Source: JBMNNU01 sp050942695
Lineage (GTDB): Bacteria; Chloroflexota; UBA6077
Reading direction: 5' to 3'
Assembly: GCA_050942695.1 (NCBI GenBank)
Contig: JBMNNU010000030.1
Location: 1-18,272, forward strand
Length of the DNA stretch: 18,272 bases
Within the stretch, counting starts at the first letter, position 1. Every line of letters begins with the position of its first letter. The notes below the pieces were generated by a model, which saw only the letters and a list, made by a program, of their open reading frames with translations, was not told where the DNA came from and did no database searches. Positions 6,974 through 12,752 of the stretch are shown here, in pieces. The translations under genes were made by a program, and so were the position numbers.

Positions 6974-7213
6974 TTGCCTATCTACGATTATAGGTGCTCG
7001 GATTGCGGCCAGGTGGTGGAGGTTTTGATCCGTTCGTCTTCCGACCCTGTGCGCTGCCCCTCTTGCGATAGCCTGAAAATGGAGAAGCTACCATCGGCAG
7101 GACACATCGCTCGATCCAACTCTGCCGGAGGCCACACCTGCTGCGACCGAGAAGAGCGGTGCGATGCGCCACCTTGCGGCAGCCAGGGTGGCGGAAGTTG
7201 CTGCTGCCACTAA
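6974..7213 (+). CDS. FmdB-family zinc-ribbon protein with Cys-rich tail
   Basis: A 79-residue protein starting at TTG 6974, with AGGGAG 7 bases upstream. The first 42 residues are a typical FmdB/CxxC_CxxC_SSSS zinc ribbon: PIYDYRCSDCGQ, then CPSC and the MEKLPSAGH segment (C8, C11, C28, C31). The tail adds seven cysteines and ends CCCH, with Cys-Cys pairs at 56-57 and 76-78, which suggests extra metal binding. The family was first seen next to formamide/amide metabolism genes and is also proposed as a regulator, but its general function is not established. It lies between two metal-linked regulators (DUF134 and DtxR), with no clear own promoter. A role in metal handling is plausible but not shown. 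Confidence 0.85.
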   Translation: MPIYDYRCSDCGQVVEVLIRSSSDPVRCPSCDSLKMEKLPSAGHIARSNSAGGHTCCDREERCDAPPCGSQGGGSCCCH

Positions 7214-7234
7214 CCCCCTGAATCGATCCCTTAC

Positions 7235-7263
7235 TTTACAGCCGCCTCAAACAGGCATACAAT
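7235..7263 (+). promoter_or_regulatory. Sigma-70-type promoter of the dtxR-feoB operon
   Basis: TTTACA (7235-7240) and TACAAT (7258-7263), each one mismatch from consensus, are 17 bases apart. The -10 element overlaps the left edge of the DtxR-type box. Confidence 0.75.
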
Positions 7264-7278
7264 TAGGCTATCCTAATT
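7261..7278 (+). promoter_or_regulatory. DtxR/IdeR-type iron box
   Basis: A perfect dyad AATTAGG-CTAT-CCTAATT. The core TTAGG-N4-CCTAA matches the inner arms of the DtxR/IdeR operator. It covers the -10 end and the transcription start of the operon whose first gene is a DtxR-family protein, so iron-dependent autorepression of iron uptake is the natural reading. Confidence 0.85.
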
Positions 7279-7303
7279 TCGGCGCCTGGGGCAGGAGACA
7301 AAC

Positions 7304-8233
7304 GTGCTCAGCGAACAGATAGAGGAGTATCTGGAGGCAATCGGCCGACTAGAGGAGCGCGGGGATCGAATCACCACCTCTTCTCTAGCCAAAGAGAGAC
7401 ATGTCTCAGCACCCTCGGTCACCGAGATGTTGGGTCGTTTGGCAGAGCGAGGCCTGGTCAGCTATAAACCCAGAGGGGATATAGCGCTCACCGAAGAAGG
7501 CCGCATCCAGGCGCGTAAGGTCATGCGGCGCCACCGCCTCTGGGAGAGATTTCTTCACGATGTACTGGGGTTTCGCTGGGACCGAGTCCACAACGAGGCC
7601 TGCAAACTTGAGCACGCCACCTCCCCAGAGATGGAGCAAACCCTAGCTCGTGCGGTCGGTGTCAGCACCACCTGCCCTCACGGCTACGAGATCCCCGGGC
7701 CAGAGGGCGAGATCATTCCGAAGTCCACCATCTCTCTTCTGGAGATGGCTCCATCTCACCCTGCTCGAGTCGTGAACGTCAGGGAAGACGACCCGGAACT
7801 GCTACGCGAGATGGAAAAGTTGGGCATCAAACCCGGAGCTATAGTCGAATTGTCCGAACTGAAGCCGGACAATTGCGATACAATCATCACGGTCGACGGT
7901 GAAAACCGGACGTTGCCCGTAGAGGTTGCTGGCAGCATCAACGTCGCTCCCGACACCCTAACAGAAGCCGATGAAGCTATCCCACTCGCTCAGTTGAAGC
8001 CCGGTGAGACCGGCACCGTTTACCGGTACACAGCCGGCAGGAGCTTGATGTGTCGCTGCCTCGCCCTCGGATTTACCCCGGGTACCCCAATAACCATGGT
8101 GCAAAACGCAAAAAGCGGCCCTTTAATCGTCTCAATCCGCGACACTCGAGTAGCCCTGGGCCGAGGGGAGTCTCAGAAGATCCTGATTCTCAGAACTTCC
8201 TTCTCGGACGGTCCACAGAATGGGAACAACTGA
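7304..8233 (+). CDS. DtxR-family metalloregulator fused to FeoA/SH3-type domain(s)
   Basis: A 309-residue protein from GTG 7304 (AGGAGA 5 bases upstream). Residues 1-65 are the DtxR winged helix (IEEYLEAIGRLEERG, HVSAPSVTEMLGRLAERGLV). Residues 66-130 are the dimerisation and metal-binding domain. With an offset of -2 to DtxR, all of the H79, E83, H98, C102, E105 and H106 ligands are present (H77, E81, H96, C100, E103, H104), while DtxR Met10 is Glu8. Residues 150-217 are an SH3-like domain with LGIKPGA, and 228-298 a second one with CLALGFTPGT, typical of FeoA. The protein is therefore longer than IdeR/DtxR (about 230) and probably supplies FeoA function to the adjacent FeoB. It overlaps feoB by 14 bases and has a DtxR box at its promoter. 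C100 argues for Fe(II) rather than Mn(II) sensing. Confidence 0.92.
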   Translation: MLSEQIEEYLEAIGRLEERGDRITTSSLAKERHVSAPSVTEMLGRLAERGLVSYKPRGDIALTEEGRIQARKVMRRHRLWERFLHDVLGFRWDRVHNEACKLEHATSPEMEQTLARAVGVSTTCPHGYEIPGPEGEIIPKSTISLLEMAPSHPARVVNVREDDPELLREMEKLGIKPGAIVELSELKPDNCDTIITVDGENRTLPVEVAGSINVAPDTLTEADEAIPLAQLKPGETGTVYRYTAGRSLMCRCLALGFTPGTPITMVQNAKSGPLIVSIRDTRVALGRGESQKILILRTSFSDGPQNGNN

Positions 8234-10265
8234 GCGAACGTCGATACAGCCCCGCAAAGTGGAAACGTTGGAGTCGAAATCGACCGTATCGGTTGCCCTG
8301 ATAGGCACTCCCTACGTGGGCAAGACCACCCTCTTCGACCTGCTCACCGGTCTCTCTCAACGCGCCGGTAACTGGCCTGGCACAACCGTCGAGGTCCGTT
8401 CCGGTACCCATCGCCGCGACGGTCGAACGTTGGAGATAACCGATCTACCCGCCGTCTACAGCCTTACGTCCAACTCACCAGACGAACAGGTAGCTCGCGA
8501 CTTCATCGTCAAGGAAAAGCCTGACGTGGTGGTCGTAATGCTGAACGCCACGAATCTGGAGCGAAGCCTTTACCTGGCCGCCGAAATACTTGAATTACGA
8601 GCGCCGGTTATTGTTGCCATCAATATGATGGACGTAGCGCTGAACAGCGGGATGAGGATCGAGGCACACGTCCTCCAAGCCGCCCTAGGTGTGCCGGTGG
8701 TGCCCATAGTAGCCTACAGCGGCGAGGGGGTGCAGCGGCTATTAGATGTCGTGGGCGACCTGGCCAACGGCGAAATCTCCTATTCACCTAAACCCCCGAT
8801 TCTTCAACCGGAACTCGCTACGCTTCGGGATCAGTTGGCGGCGCTCCTGAATGGGGGCGGTCTATTTCCATACCCGCGGGAATGGTCGGCTATAAAGCTG
8901 TTGGAAGGGGATAAGGAGATTACACAGCTTGCCGAGATCGGTCTCCCGGACGAAAAAAGGGGGATACTCCATACTATTCTTCGGGAGAATGAAGACGCCG
9001 TAGTCTCCATAGCCAGCGCGCGATACGAGTGGATAGAGAGGATGGTTCGAGCGGCGCTATATAAACCTCAGCACGGCGCCGTCTCGCTCACTGAAAGGCT
9101 CGACCGGGCAGCTACGCATCCCATCCTGGGTCCCGCGCTTCTACTAGGGCTGCTGGCGCTGCTCTTCTGGTGCGTTTACAGCCTCGCCGCTCCGGTAGTG
9201 GGGTTGCTTGAGCGCGCCATAACAGCCGCCGGAGATGCGCTCCAGGCAGCCTTGGAGGGAGCCCCAACCTGGCTCAGTGGGCTGTTGGTCGACGGCGTGC
9301 TTGGCGGGGTGGGAACGGTTCTCTCCCTCCTGCCCATCCTGGTGGTTTTCTTCGTAGGGATGGGGATCCTCCGGCATGTGGGCTACATGGCGAGGGCTGC
9401 TTTCGTCGGCGACCGTTTCATGCACCGGTTGGGGCTTCACGGGGAATCACTCATCCCCCTCTTCCTCGGTTTCGGCTGCAATGTGCCGGCGGTCTTCGGG
9501 GCCCGGCTTATCGACTCAGCGCGCGCCCGTTTGTTGACGGTCCTCCTAATCCCCCTCGTTCCCTGTAGCGGCAGGATGGTGGTGCTGGTGTTCATTGCCG
9601 GCGCCCTCTTCGGCGGGTCGGCCCCTTTTATAACCTGGGCGCTGGTGGCCCTAAATCTAGCCCTGTTGGGCCTCACCGGCCTGCTTTTCGATAGGACCAT
9701 TCCTCACGGGGAACGCCCCGCGTTGATCATGGAGCTTCCCCTCTACCATCTGCCCAACTGGCGGGCGATTGTCGTTGAAACCTGGCAGAGCATCAAGGAG
9801 TTCCTCGTGAGAGCCGGAACGGTGATCCTCCTGGTCTCAATCGTGATCTGGTTCCTGGCGGACCAGCCGACGGGCAACATACAGGATAGCTACCTGTCAC
9901 AGGTAGGGCGCTACCTGGAGCCGCTGGGAGCGTTGATGGGGCTGGATTGGAGGATGATGGTGGCGCTGCTGACCAGCTTCGTGGCCAAGGAGAACGCGTT
10001 GGCCAGCATGGCGATCCTCGGAGCAGGAGGCCAGGAGAGTGGCCTTGCATCCGCTCTACCGCTGATGCTGACGCAGGCCTCGGCTCTCGCCTACCTGGTC
10101 ATCCAGATAACCTTCATCCCCTGCTCATCCACGGTGGTGGCGATACTCCATCAGACGAAGAGCTGGTTCTGGACGGTGGTCGTGCTGCTCTACCAATTGG
10201 CGCTATCGCTGGTGGTGGGGATCCTCACCTATCAAGCCGCGAGGTTGCTGGGCTGGGGGCTTTAA
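8220..10265 (+). CDS. feoB: FeoB ferrous iron transporter
   Basis: A 681-residue inner-membrane Fe(II) transporter. The N-terminal GTPase domain (about 22-190) has G1 GTPYVGKTT (29-37; usually GNPNVGKTT), G2 NWPGTTVE, G3 DLPAVYSL (75-82), NATNLERSLYL, G4 NMMD (135-138) and VAYSGEG near G5. In G3 the nearly invariant DxxG glycine is alanine (codon GCC), which may slow nucleotide hydrolysis or switching. The membrane part starts near residue 300 and has the two Gate regions with FLGFGCNVPAVFGAR and PCSGRMVVLVF in the first, and VAKENALASMAILG plus FIPCSSTVVAI in the second. It starts at ATG 8220 inside the dtxR-feoA gene and is likely translationally coupled to it. No separate feoA or feoC gene follows; the FeoA part is in the fused regulator. 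Confidence 0.96.
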   Translation: MGTTERTSIQPRKVETLESKSTVSVALIGTPYVGKTTLFDLLTGLSQRAGNWPGTTVEVRSGTHRRDGRTLEITDLPAVYSLTSNSPDEQVARDFIVKEKPDVVVVMLNATNLERSLYLAAEILELRAPVIVAINMMDVALNSGMRIEAHVLQAALGVPVVPIVAYSGEGVQRLLDVVGDLANGEISYSPKPPILQPELATLRDQLAALLNGGGLFPYPREWSAIKLLEGDKEITQLAEIGLPDEKRGILHTILRENEDAVVSIASARYEWIERMVRAALYKPQHGAVSLTERLDRAATHPILGPALLLGLLALLFWCVYSLAAPVVGLLERAITAAGDALQAALEGAPTWLSGLLVDGVLGGVGTVLSLLPILVVFFVGMGILRHVGYMARAAFVGDRFMHRLGLHGESLIPLFLGFGCNVPAVFGARLIDSARARLLTVLLIPLVPCSGRMVVLVFIAGALFGGSAPFITWALVALNLALLGLTGLLFDRTIPHGERPALIMELPLYHLPNWRAIVVETWQSIKEFLVRAGTVILLVSIVIWFLADQPTGNIQDSYLSQVGRYLEPLGALMGLDWRMMVALLTSFVAKENALASMAILGAGGQESGLASALPLMLTQASALAYLVIQITFIPCSSTVVAILHQTKSWFWTVVVLLYQLALSLVVGILTYQAARLLGWGL

Positions 10266-10344
10266 GATGCTGCTGCGATTCCTCTCATCGATTTCCACAT
10301 CGAAGCATATCTCCACGTTTTTAGAGTACTTTATCTAATCCACA

Positions 10345-10385
10345 TGATGCTGGGCATCGATCTACCGATGCAGCAATCATTTTTA
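10345..10385 (+). terminator. Probable rho-independent terminator of the feoB operon
   Basis: GCATCG (10354-10359) pairs with CGATGC (10366-10371). After a two-base bulge TGCT pairs with AGCA, then TGA with TCA, and TTTTT follows (10380-10384). The stem is imperfect, but its place, 80 bases after the feoB stop and before the next promoter, supports termination. Confidence 0.6.
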
Positions 10386-10415
10386 GCAAATGCCCAAAAT
10401 TCACCCCAAAAAGCC

Positions 10416-10444
10416 TTGACATGCCGATGCCAAAAGCGTAGATT
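10416..10444 (+). promoter_or_regulatory. Sigma-70-type promoter of the NifX/ORP-like operon
   Basis: A perfect TTGACA (10416-10421) and TAGATT (10439-10444) are 17 bases apart, with an A-rich stretch upstream of the -35 box. The predicted start of transcription, about 10451, lies inside the palindrome that follows. Confidence 0.75.
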
Positions 10445-10445
10445 A

Positions 10446-10467
10446 GTTATGAGCATAAGCTCATAAC
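10446..10467 (+). promoter_or_regulatory. Palindromic operator, second copy of the DUF134-gene site
   Basis: Perfect 9-bp arms GTTATGAGC and GCTCATAAC around ATAA, one base after the -10 box. The site at 6370-6391 has the same length, the same 4-base centre and the same position relative to its promoter, with 15 of 22 bases identical. The transcript's 5' end could also form a small hairpin from this dyad. Confidence 0.7.
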
Positions 10468-10474
10468 ATTCGGA

Positions 10475-10556
10475 GGGGCTGGAGCAGCCCCGAGGGTAAG
10501 GCGGCATCGACGAAAAGTGAGTAATCGCGCAGCCTAGCCCATTTTTCCTGAGGAGG
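10475..10556 (+). promoter_or_regulatory. Structured leader with attenuator-like stem
   Basis: The leader of about 114 bases has a perfect hairpin GGGGCTG-GAG-CAGCCCC (10475-10491). Then GGGTAAGGC (10494-10502) can pair with GCCTAGCCC (10532-10540), eight of nine pairs counting one G-U, with ATTTTT directly after it and the Shine-Dalgarno GAGGAGG (10550-10556) next. A stem followed by a T-run just before a ribosome binding site suggests transcription attenuation. I do not recognise a known riboswitch class. Confidence 0.45.
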
Positions 10557-10564
10557 TTCCACAA

Positions 10565-10873
10565 ATGTACGGTTTCGGTCGAGGTAGGGGAGGTGGACGT
10601 GGGGTAATTGGGCGCGGCTCCGGTATTGGACGAGCCAACGCCTACTCGCCATCGATCCCGGGCTATACATACGTCGGCGGTTGTCGTTGTGGCTTCGGCC
10701 CTAACGCTTACTACCAGAACAGCGCCGGGCAGGTAGTACCAGCCTCCAATTTGTTCTACGGTACAAACCAGCCAGCTCAACCGATCGCTGAAATAGAGCA
10801 GTTGAAGGCAGAGAAAGCTGAGCTGGAACGTCGGTTGCGCGACCTCGAAGCCCGGCTGCAGGGGAATACCTAG
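10565..10873 (+). CDS. Gly/Arg-rich N-terminus, coiled-coil C-terminus (DUF5320-like small protein)
   Basis: A 102-residue protein from ATG 10565, with an excellent GAGGAGG 8 bases upstream. Residues 1-23 are a glycine/arginine repeat-like stretch (GFGRGRGGGRG). Residues 27-70 are rich in Tyr, Pro, Asn and Gly, with a single CRC at 40-42. Residues 74-99 form a strongly charged heptad coiled coil (IEQLKAEKAELERRLRDLEARL). The layout recalls DUF5320 proteins, small Gly/Met-rich coiled-coil proteins found beside NifX-family genes; the family assignment is tentative. The same two modules form the tail of the NifX-like protein encoded at 11253, so the two may pair through their coiled coils. It is the first gene of the operon, and a strong hairpin follows it, so it may be made in excess of the others. 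Confidence 0.75.
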   Translation: MYGFGRGRGGGRGVIGRGSGIGRANAYSPSIPGYTYVGGCRCGFGPNAYYQNSAGQVVPASNLFYGTNQPAQPIAEIEQLKAEKAELERRLRDLEARLQGNT

Positions 10874-10877
10874 GCCA

Positions 10878-10911
10878 GGAGCGCAGGGCGGCCCCCATCC
10901 CCCTGCGCTCC
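10878..10911 (+). promoter_or_regulatory. Intercistronic hairpin after the first operon gene
   Basis: A perfect 11-bp stem GGAGCGCAGGG/CCCTGCGCTCC with a 12-base loop, 4 bases after the stop codon and without a T-run. It is likely to stabilise or set the 3' end of the upstream message and so raise first-gene expression relative to the rest. Confidence 0.6.
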
Positions 10912-10936
10912 AAAATAACCTTGAAGAGGTGGTGGT

Positions 10937-11137
10937 ATGTCGATCACCAAAAGCAGCCAAGGGCACTGGTTAAGCAAACTGTTTTCCCCCTCAGGCAGAG
11001 GAGACCGCGGGCTGGGTGGATCATCCACCTGTCACTGTCCCCGATGTGGTTACAAAATGCCCCACGCCAAAGGCATTCCCTGCTCGTCCACACAATGCCC
11101 AAGATGCGGGGCCTTTATGAAGGGCGAAAACTGCTAG
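10937..11137 (+). CDS. Small double-CxxC (zinc-ribbon-like) protein
   Basis: A 66-residue protein from ATG 10937, with GAAGAGGTGG just upstream. The last 35 residues have CHCPRCGYKMPHAKGIPC then CPRCGAFMKG, two CxxC knuckles (C34/C37 and C54/C57) plus C32, C49 and C66, fit for one zinc or rubredoxin-like iron. The N-terminal 30 residues are polar and probably disordered. Similar CPxCGYxxPHxxGxPC...CPxCG proteins are common companions of NifX-family and DUF5320 genes in anaerobes, from memory; their function is unknown. An overlapping reading frame from 10921 in another frame is longer but lacks any recognisable motif, so this frame is preferred. A strong hairpin (11172-11196) follows. Confidence 0.75.
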   Translation: MSITKSSQGHWLSKLFSPSGRGDRGLGGSSTCHCPRCGYKMPHAKGIPCSSTQCPRCGAFMKGENC

Positions 11138-11171
11138 TGCTCGGCCAAAGTGACATGATAGACACTTGCGG

Positions 11172-11196
11172 ATGCGCCGGCGGCTCGCTGGCGCAT
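11172..11196 (+). promoter_or_regulatory. Intercistronic hairpin before the first NifX-like gene
   Basis: ATGCGCCGGCG pairs with CGCTGGCGCAT around a GCT loop: 11 pairs with one G-U. No T-run follows. Like the hairpin at 10878-10911 it probably acts in mRNA processing or stability, though partial termination is possible. Confidence 0.5.
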
Positions 11197-11252
11197 TCAT
11201 GAATGATAGAGACCCAACTGCCATAGCACTGGGTGATATGGGGTAAGAAATT

Positions 11253-11846
11253 ATGAAAATAGCTATTAGCGCTTTAGGAAACGATCTAGATGCCCAGTTC
11301 AGTCCAATATTCGGGCGTTGTCCCGTCTACGTGATCGTAGACACGGACACGATGGCTTTTCAAGCCCTGCCTAACCAAGCCCAATACGCTGCCAGCGGGG
11401 CTGGGATTCAAGCTGCTCAGGATGTAGCACGGCAGGGTGTGAAGGCCGTGGTGACGGGCAATATAGGCCCTAACGCCTATCGAGTCCTCGCTTCAGCGGG
11501 AATAACCGTTCACACCCTTGCAGGCGACGGTACCGTTCGGCAGGCAGTCGAATCCTATTTAGCCGGCCAGGGAAATCCAATCTCCGGCCCTACCGGCCCC
11601 GCCCATACCGGTATGGGAATGATGGGAAGTGGCGGAAAAGGCCGAGGTTTCGGGGGCGGAGGTCAGGGCAGGGGAGTTGGACGAGGTGTAGGTTTTGGCG
11701 GACCAAGATTCTCCACCGCCACACCGTCGCAACCTTCTGCGCCAACCGCCGAACAAGACGAAGATATTTCGACCCTAAGAGATGAGATCAAATCGATGCA
11801 AGAACGGTTGAGTGAGATCTCCAGCCGTATAGACGACCTAAAGTAA
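11253..11846 (+). CDS. NifX/ORP-family protein with Gly-rich linker and C-terminal coiled coil
   Basis: A 197-residue protein. Residues 1-105 are the NifX/NifB-C-like 'dinitrogenase iron-molybdenum cofactor' fold: MKIAISALG, FSPIFGRCPVYVIVD (FGRC at 20-23), AASGAGIQAAQDVARQGVKAVVTGNIGPNA, then AGITVHTLAGDGTVRQAVESYLAG. The family binds metal-sulfur clusters; the orange protein (ORP) of Desulfovibrio binds a Mo-Cu-S cluster. Residues 118-150 are Gly/Met/Arg-rich (GMGMMGSGGKG, GRGVGRGVGFGG), and 168-197 form a coiled coil. This tail is absent from the second NifX-like protein downstream and resembles the separate 102-residue protein at 10565. No nitrogenase gene is present, so nitrogen fixation is not implied. 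ATG 11253 is 9 bases after a GGGG stretch serving as a ribosome binding site. Confidence 0.9.
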   Translation: MKIAISALGNDLDAQFSPIFGRCPVYVIVDTDTMAFQALPNQAQYAASGAGIQAAQDVARQGVKAVVTGNIGPNAYRVLASAGITVHTLAGDGTVRQAVESYLAGQGNPISGPTGPAHTGMGMMGSGGKGRGFGGGGQGRGVGRGVGFGGPRFSTATPSQPSAPTAEQDEDISTLRDEIKSMQERLSEISSRIDDLK

Positions 11847-11922
11847 CAGTAACAACGACCTCTGCGCATAGTCTCGCAGGCAACAATAGATCATCATGAA
11901 ATGAAGAAAAGGAGTAGAGTCA

Positions 11923-12306
11923 ATGCCAGTACGCATTGCAGTATCCGCCGATAGCAACAACGGGATGGACAGCTTGGTCAGCGCTCACTTCGGACGTTGC
12001 CCCTATTTCGTCTTAGTAGATGTGGATAACGGATCTATCGTCAAGGTCGAGACCGTTGCTAATCCCTATTACGGAAACCATCAGCCGGGCCAGGTCCCGG
12101 CTTTCATCAACGATCAGAAAACCAACGTAATGCTCGCGGGGGGTATGGGAGCGGGCGCTGTATCCTTTTTCAACCAGTATGGCATCGAGGTGGCCACAGG
12201 AGCCAGCGGTACCGTTAGAGAGGCCGTAGAGCGATATTTGGGCGGCTCCCTCTCTGGCGTCGAACCATGCTGTCCGGACGAAAGCGGCCATCATCACCAC
12301 GGGTAG
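11923..12306 (+). CDS. NifX/ORP-family protein with CC-His4 tail
   Basis: A 127-residue protein from ATG 11923 (AAAGGAG about 8 bases upstream). It is a single NifX/ORP-type domain: RIAVSAD, LVSAHFGRCPYFVLVDVD (FGRC at 23-26), NPYYGNHQPGQVP, and MLAGGMGAGAVSFFNQYGIEVATGASGTVREAVERYLGG. The HQPGQ and GGMGAGA segments are the conserved cluster-site region, better preserved than in the neighbour at 11253. The C-terminus ends with CC at 116-117 and four histidines at 123-126, a likely soft-metal (copper, nickel or zinc) tail. It is the best candidate here for an ORP-like metal-sulfur cluster carrier. It is followed 5 bases later by the IscU-like gene. The metal bound cannot be told from the sequence. 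Confidence 0.92.
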   Translation: MPVRIAVSADSNNGMDSLVSAHFGRCPYFVLVDVDNGSIVKVETVANPYYGNHQPGQVPAFINDQKTNVMLAGGMGAGAVSFFNQYGIEVATGASGTVREAVERYLGGSLSGVEPCCPDESGHHHHG

Positions 12307-12311
12307 TTAAT

Positions 12312-12752
12312 ATGTCTATTGAATATAACGACAAGGTAATCACCCACTTCCTCGATCCCCGCAACGTCGGTTTCATGGAGGACGCGGACGGTATCGGGCA
12401 ATTGGGTGACCCCGCCTGCGGGGACCTATTCCTGATGTTTATCAAAGTAGAAAACGAACGCCTGACAGACATCAAGTACCTAGTCCGGGGATGCGGTGCA
12501 GCTATCGCTACCTGCAGCGCTTTGAGCGAGATCGCGAAGCAGAAGACGATTGAGGAAGCCATGCAACTTACCGACGACGACATCGCCGAGGAGTTGGGTG
12601 GGTTACCTTTAGAGAAGCTGCACTGCTCCAACCTAGCAGCCACCACTCTCCATAAAGCTATAGAAGACTACCAAAACCAGGGTGAAAAGAGTCGGCAGGA
12701 CTGGCGATCTCTCTTCAGGAAGATCAGGCACGACGAGAGGGAGTCATCATGA
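12312..12752 (+). CDS. IscU/NifU-N-type Fe-S cluster scaffold protein
   Basis: A 146-residue protein. All scaffold cysteines of the family are present: C36 in GDPACGD (with the cluster-labilising Asp38), C61 in RGCGAAIATCSA, and C105 in KLHCSNLA. C68 is an extra cysteine where many members have serine. The opening IEYNDKVITHFLDPRNVG is typical. The ATG at 12312 is chosen over a longer in-frame start at 12267, which would lie inside the preceding gene and add 15 atypical residues. The C-terminal about 25 residues are highly charged and lack the NifU C-terminal thioredoxin-like domain. The LPPVK motif for HscA chaperone binding is not evident between C61 and C105; ELGGLPLEKLHC is in its place. 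The gene ends in an ATGA overlap with the first ATPase, so it likely feeds clusters to these ferredoxin-ATPases or NifX-like carriers. No cysteine desulfurase gene is in the window. Confidence 0.92.
   Translation: MSIEYNDKVITHFLDPRNVGFMEDADGIGQLGDPACGDLFLMFIKVENERLTDIKYLVRGCGAAIATCSALSEIAKQKTIEEAMQLTDDDIAEELGGLPLEKLHCSNLAATTLHKAIEDYQNQGEKSRQDWRSLFRKIRHDERESS

Noticed and set aside
10331..10966. 211-codon minus-strand open frame over the operon leader
   Set aside because: It runs antisense through the promoter, operator, leader and first gene, lacks a motif, and is Trp/Ser/Cys-rich like noncoding translation.
10921..11202. 93-codon plus-strand open frame overlapping the double-CxxC gene
   Set aside because: The alternative frame from 10937 carries the CPRCG motifs and a better ribosome binding site; the two cannot both be typical coding sequence.
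12267..12311. Longer start for the IscU-like protein
   Set aside because: It lies inside the preceding NifX-like gene and adds residues foreign to the family; ATG 12312 gives the standard start.
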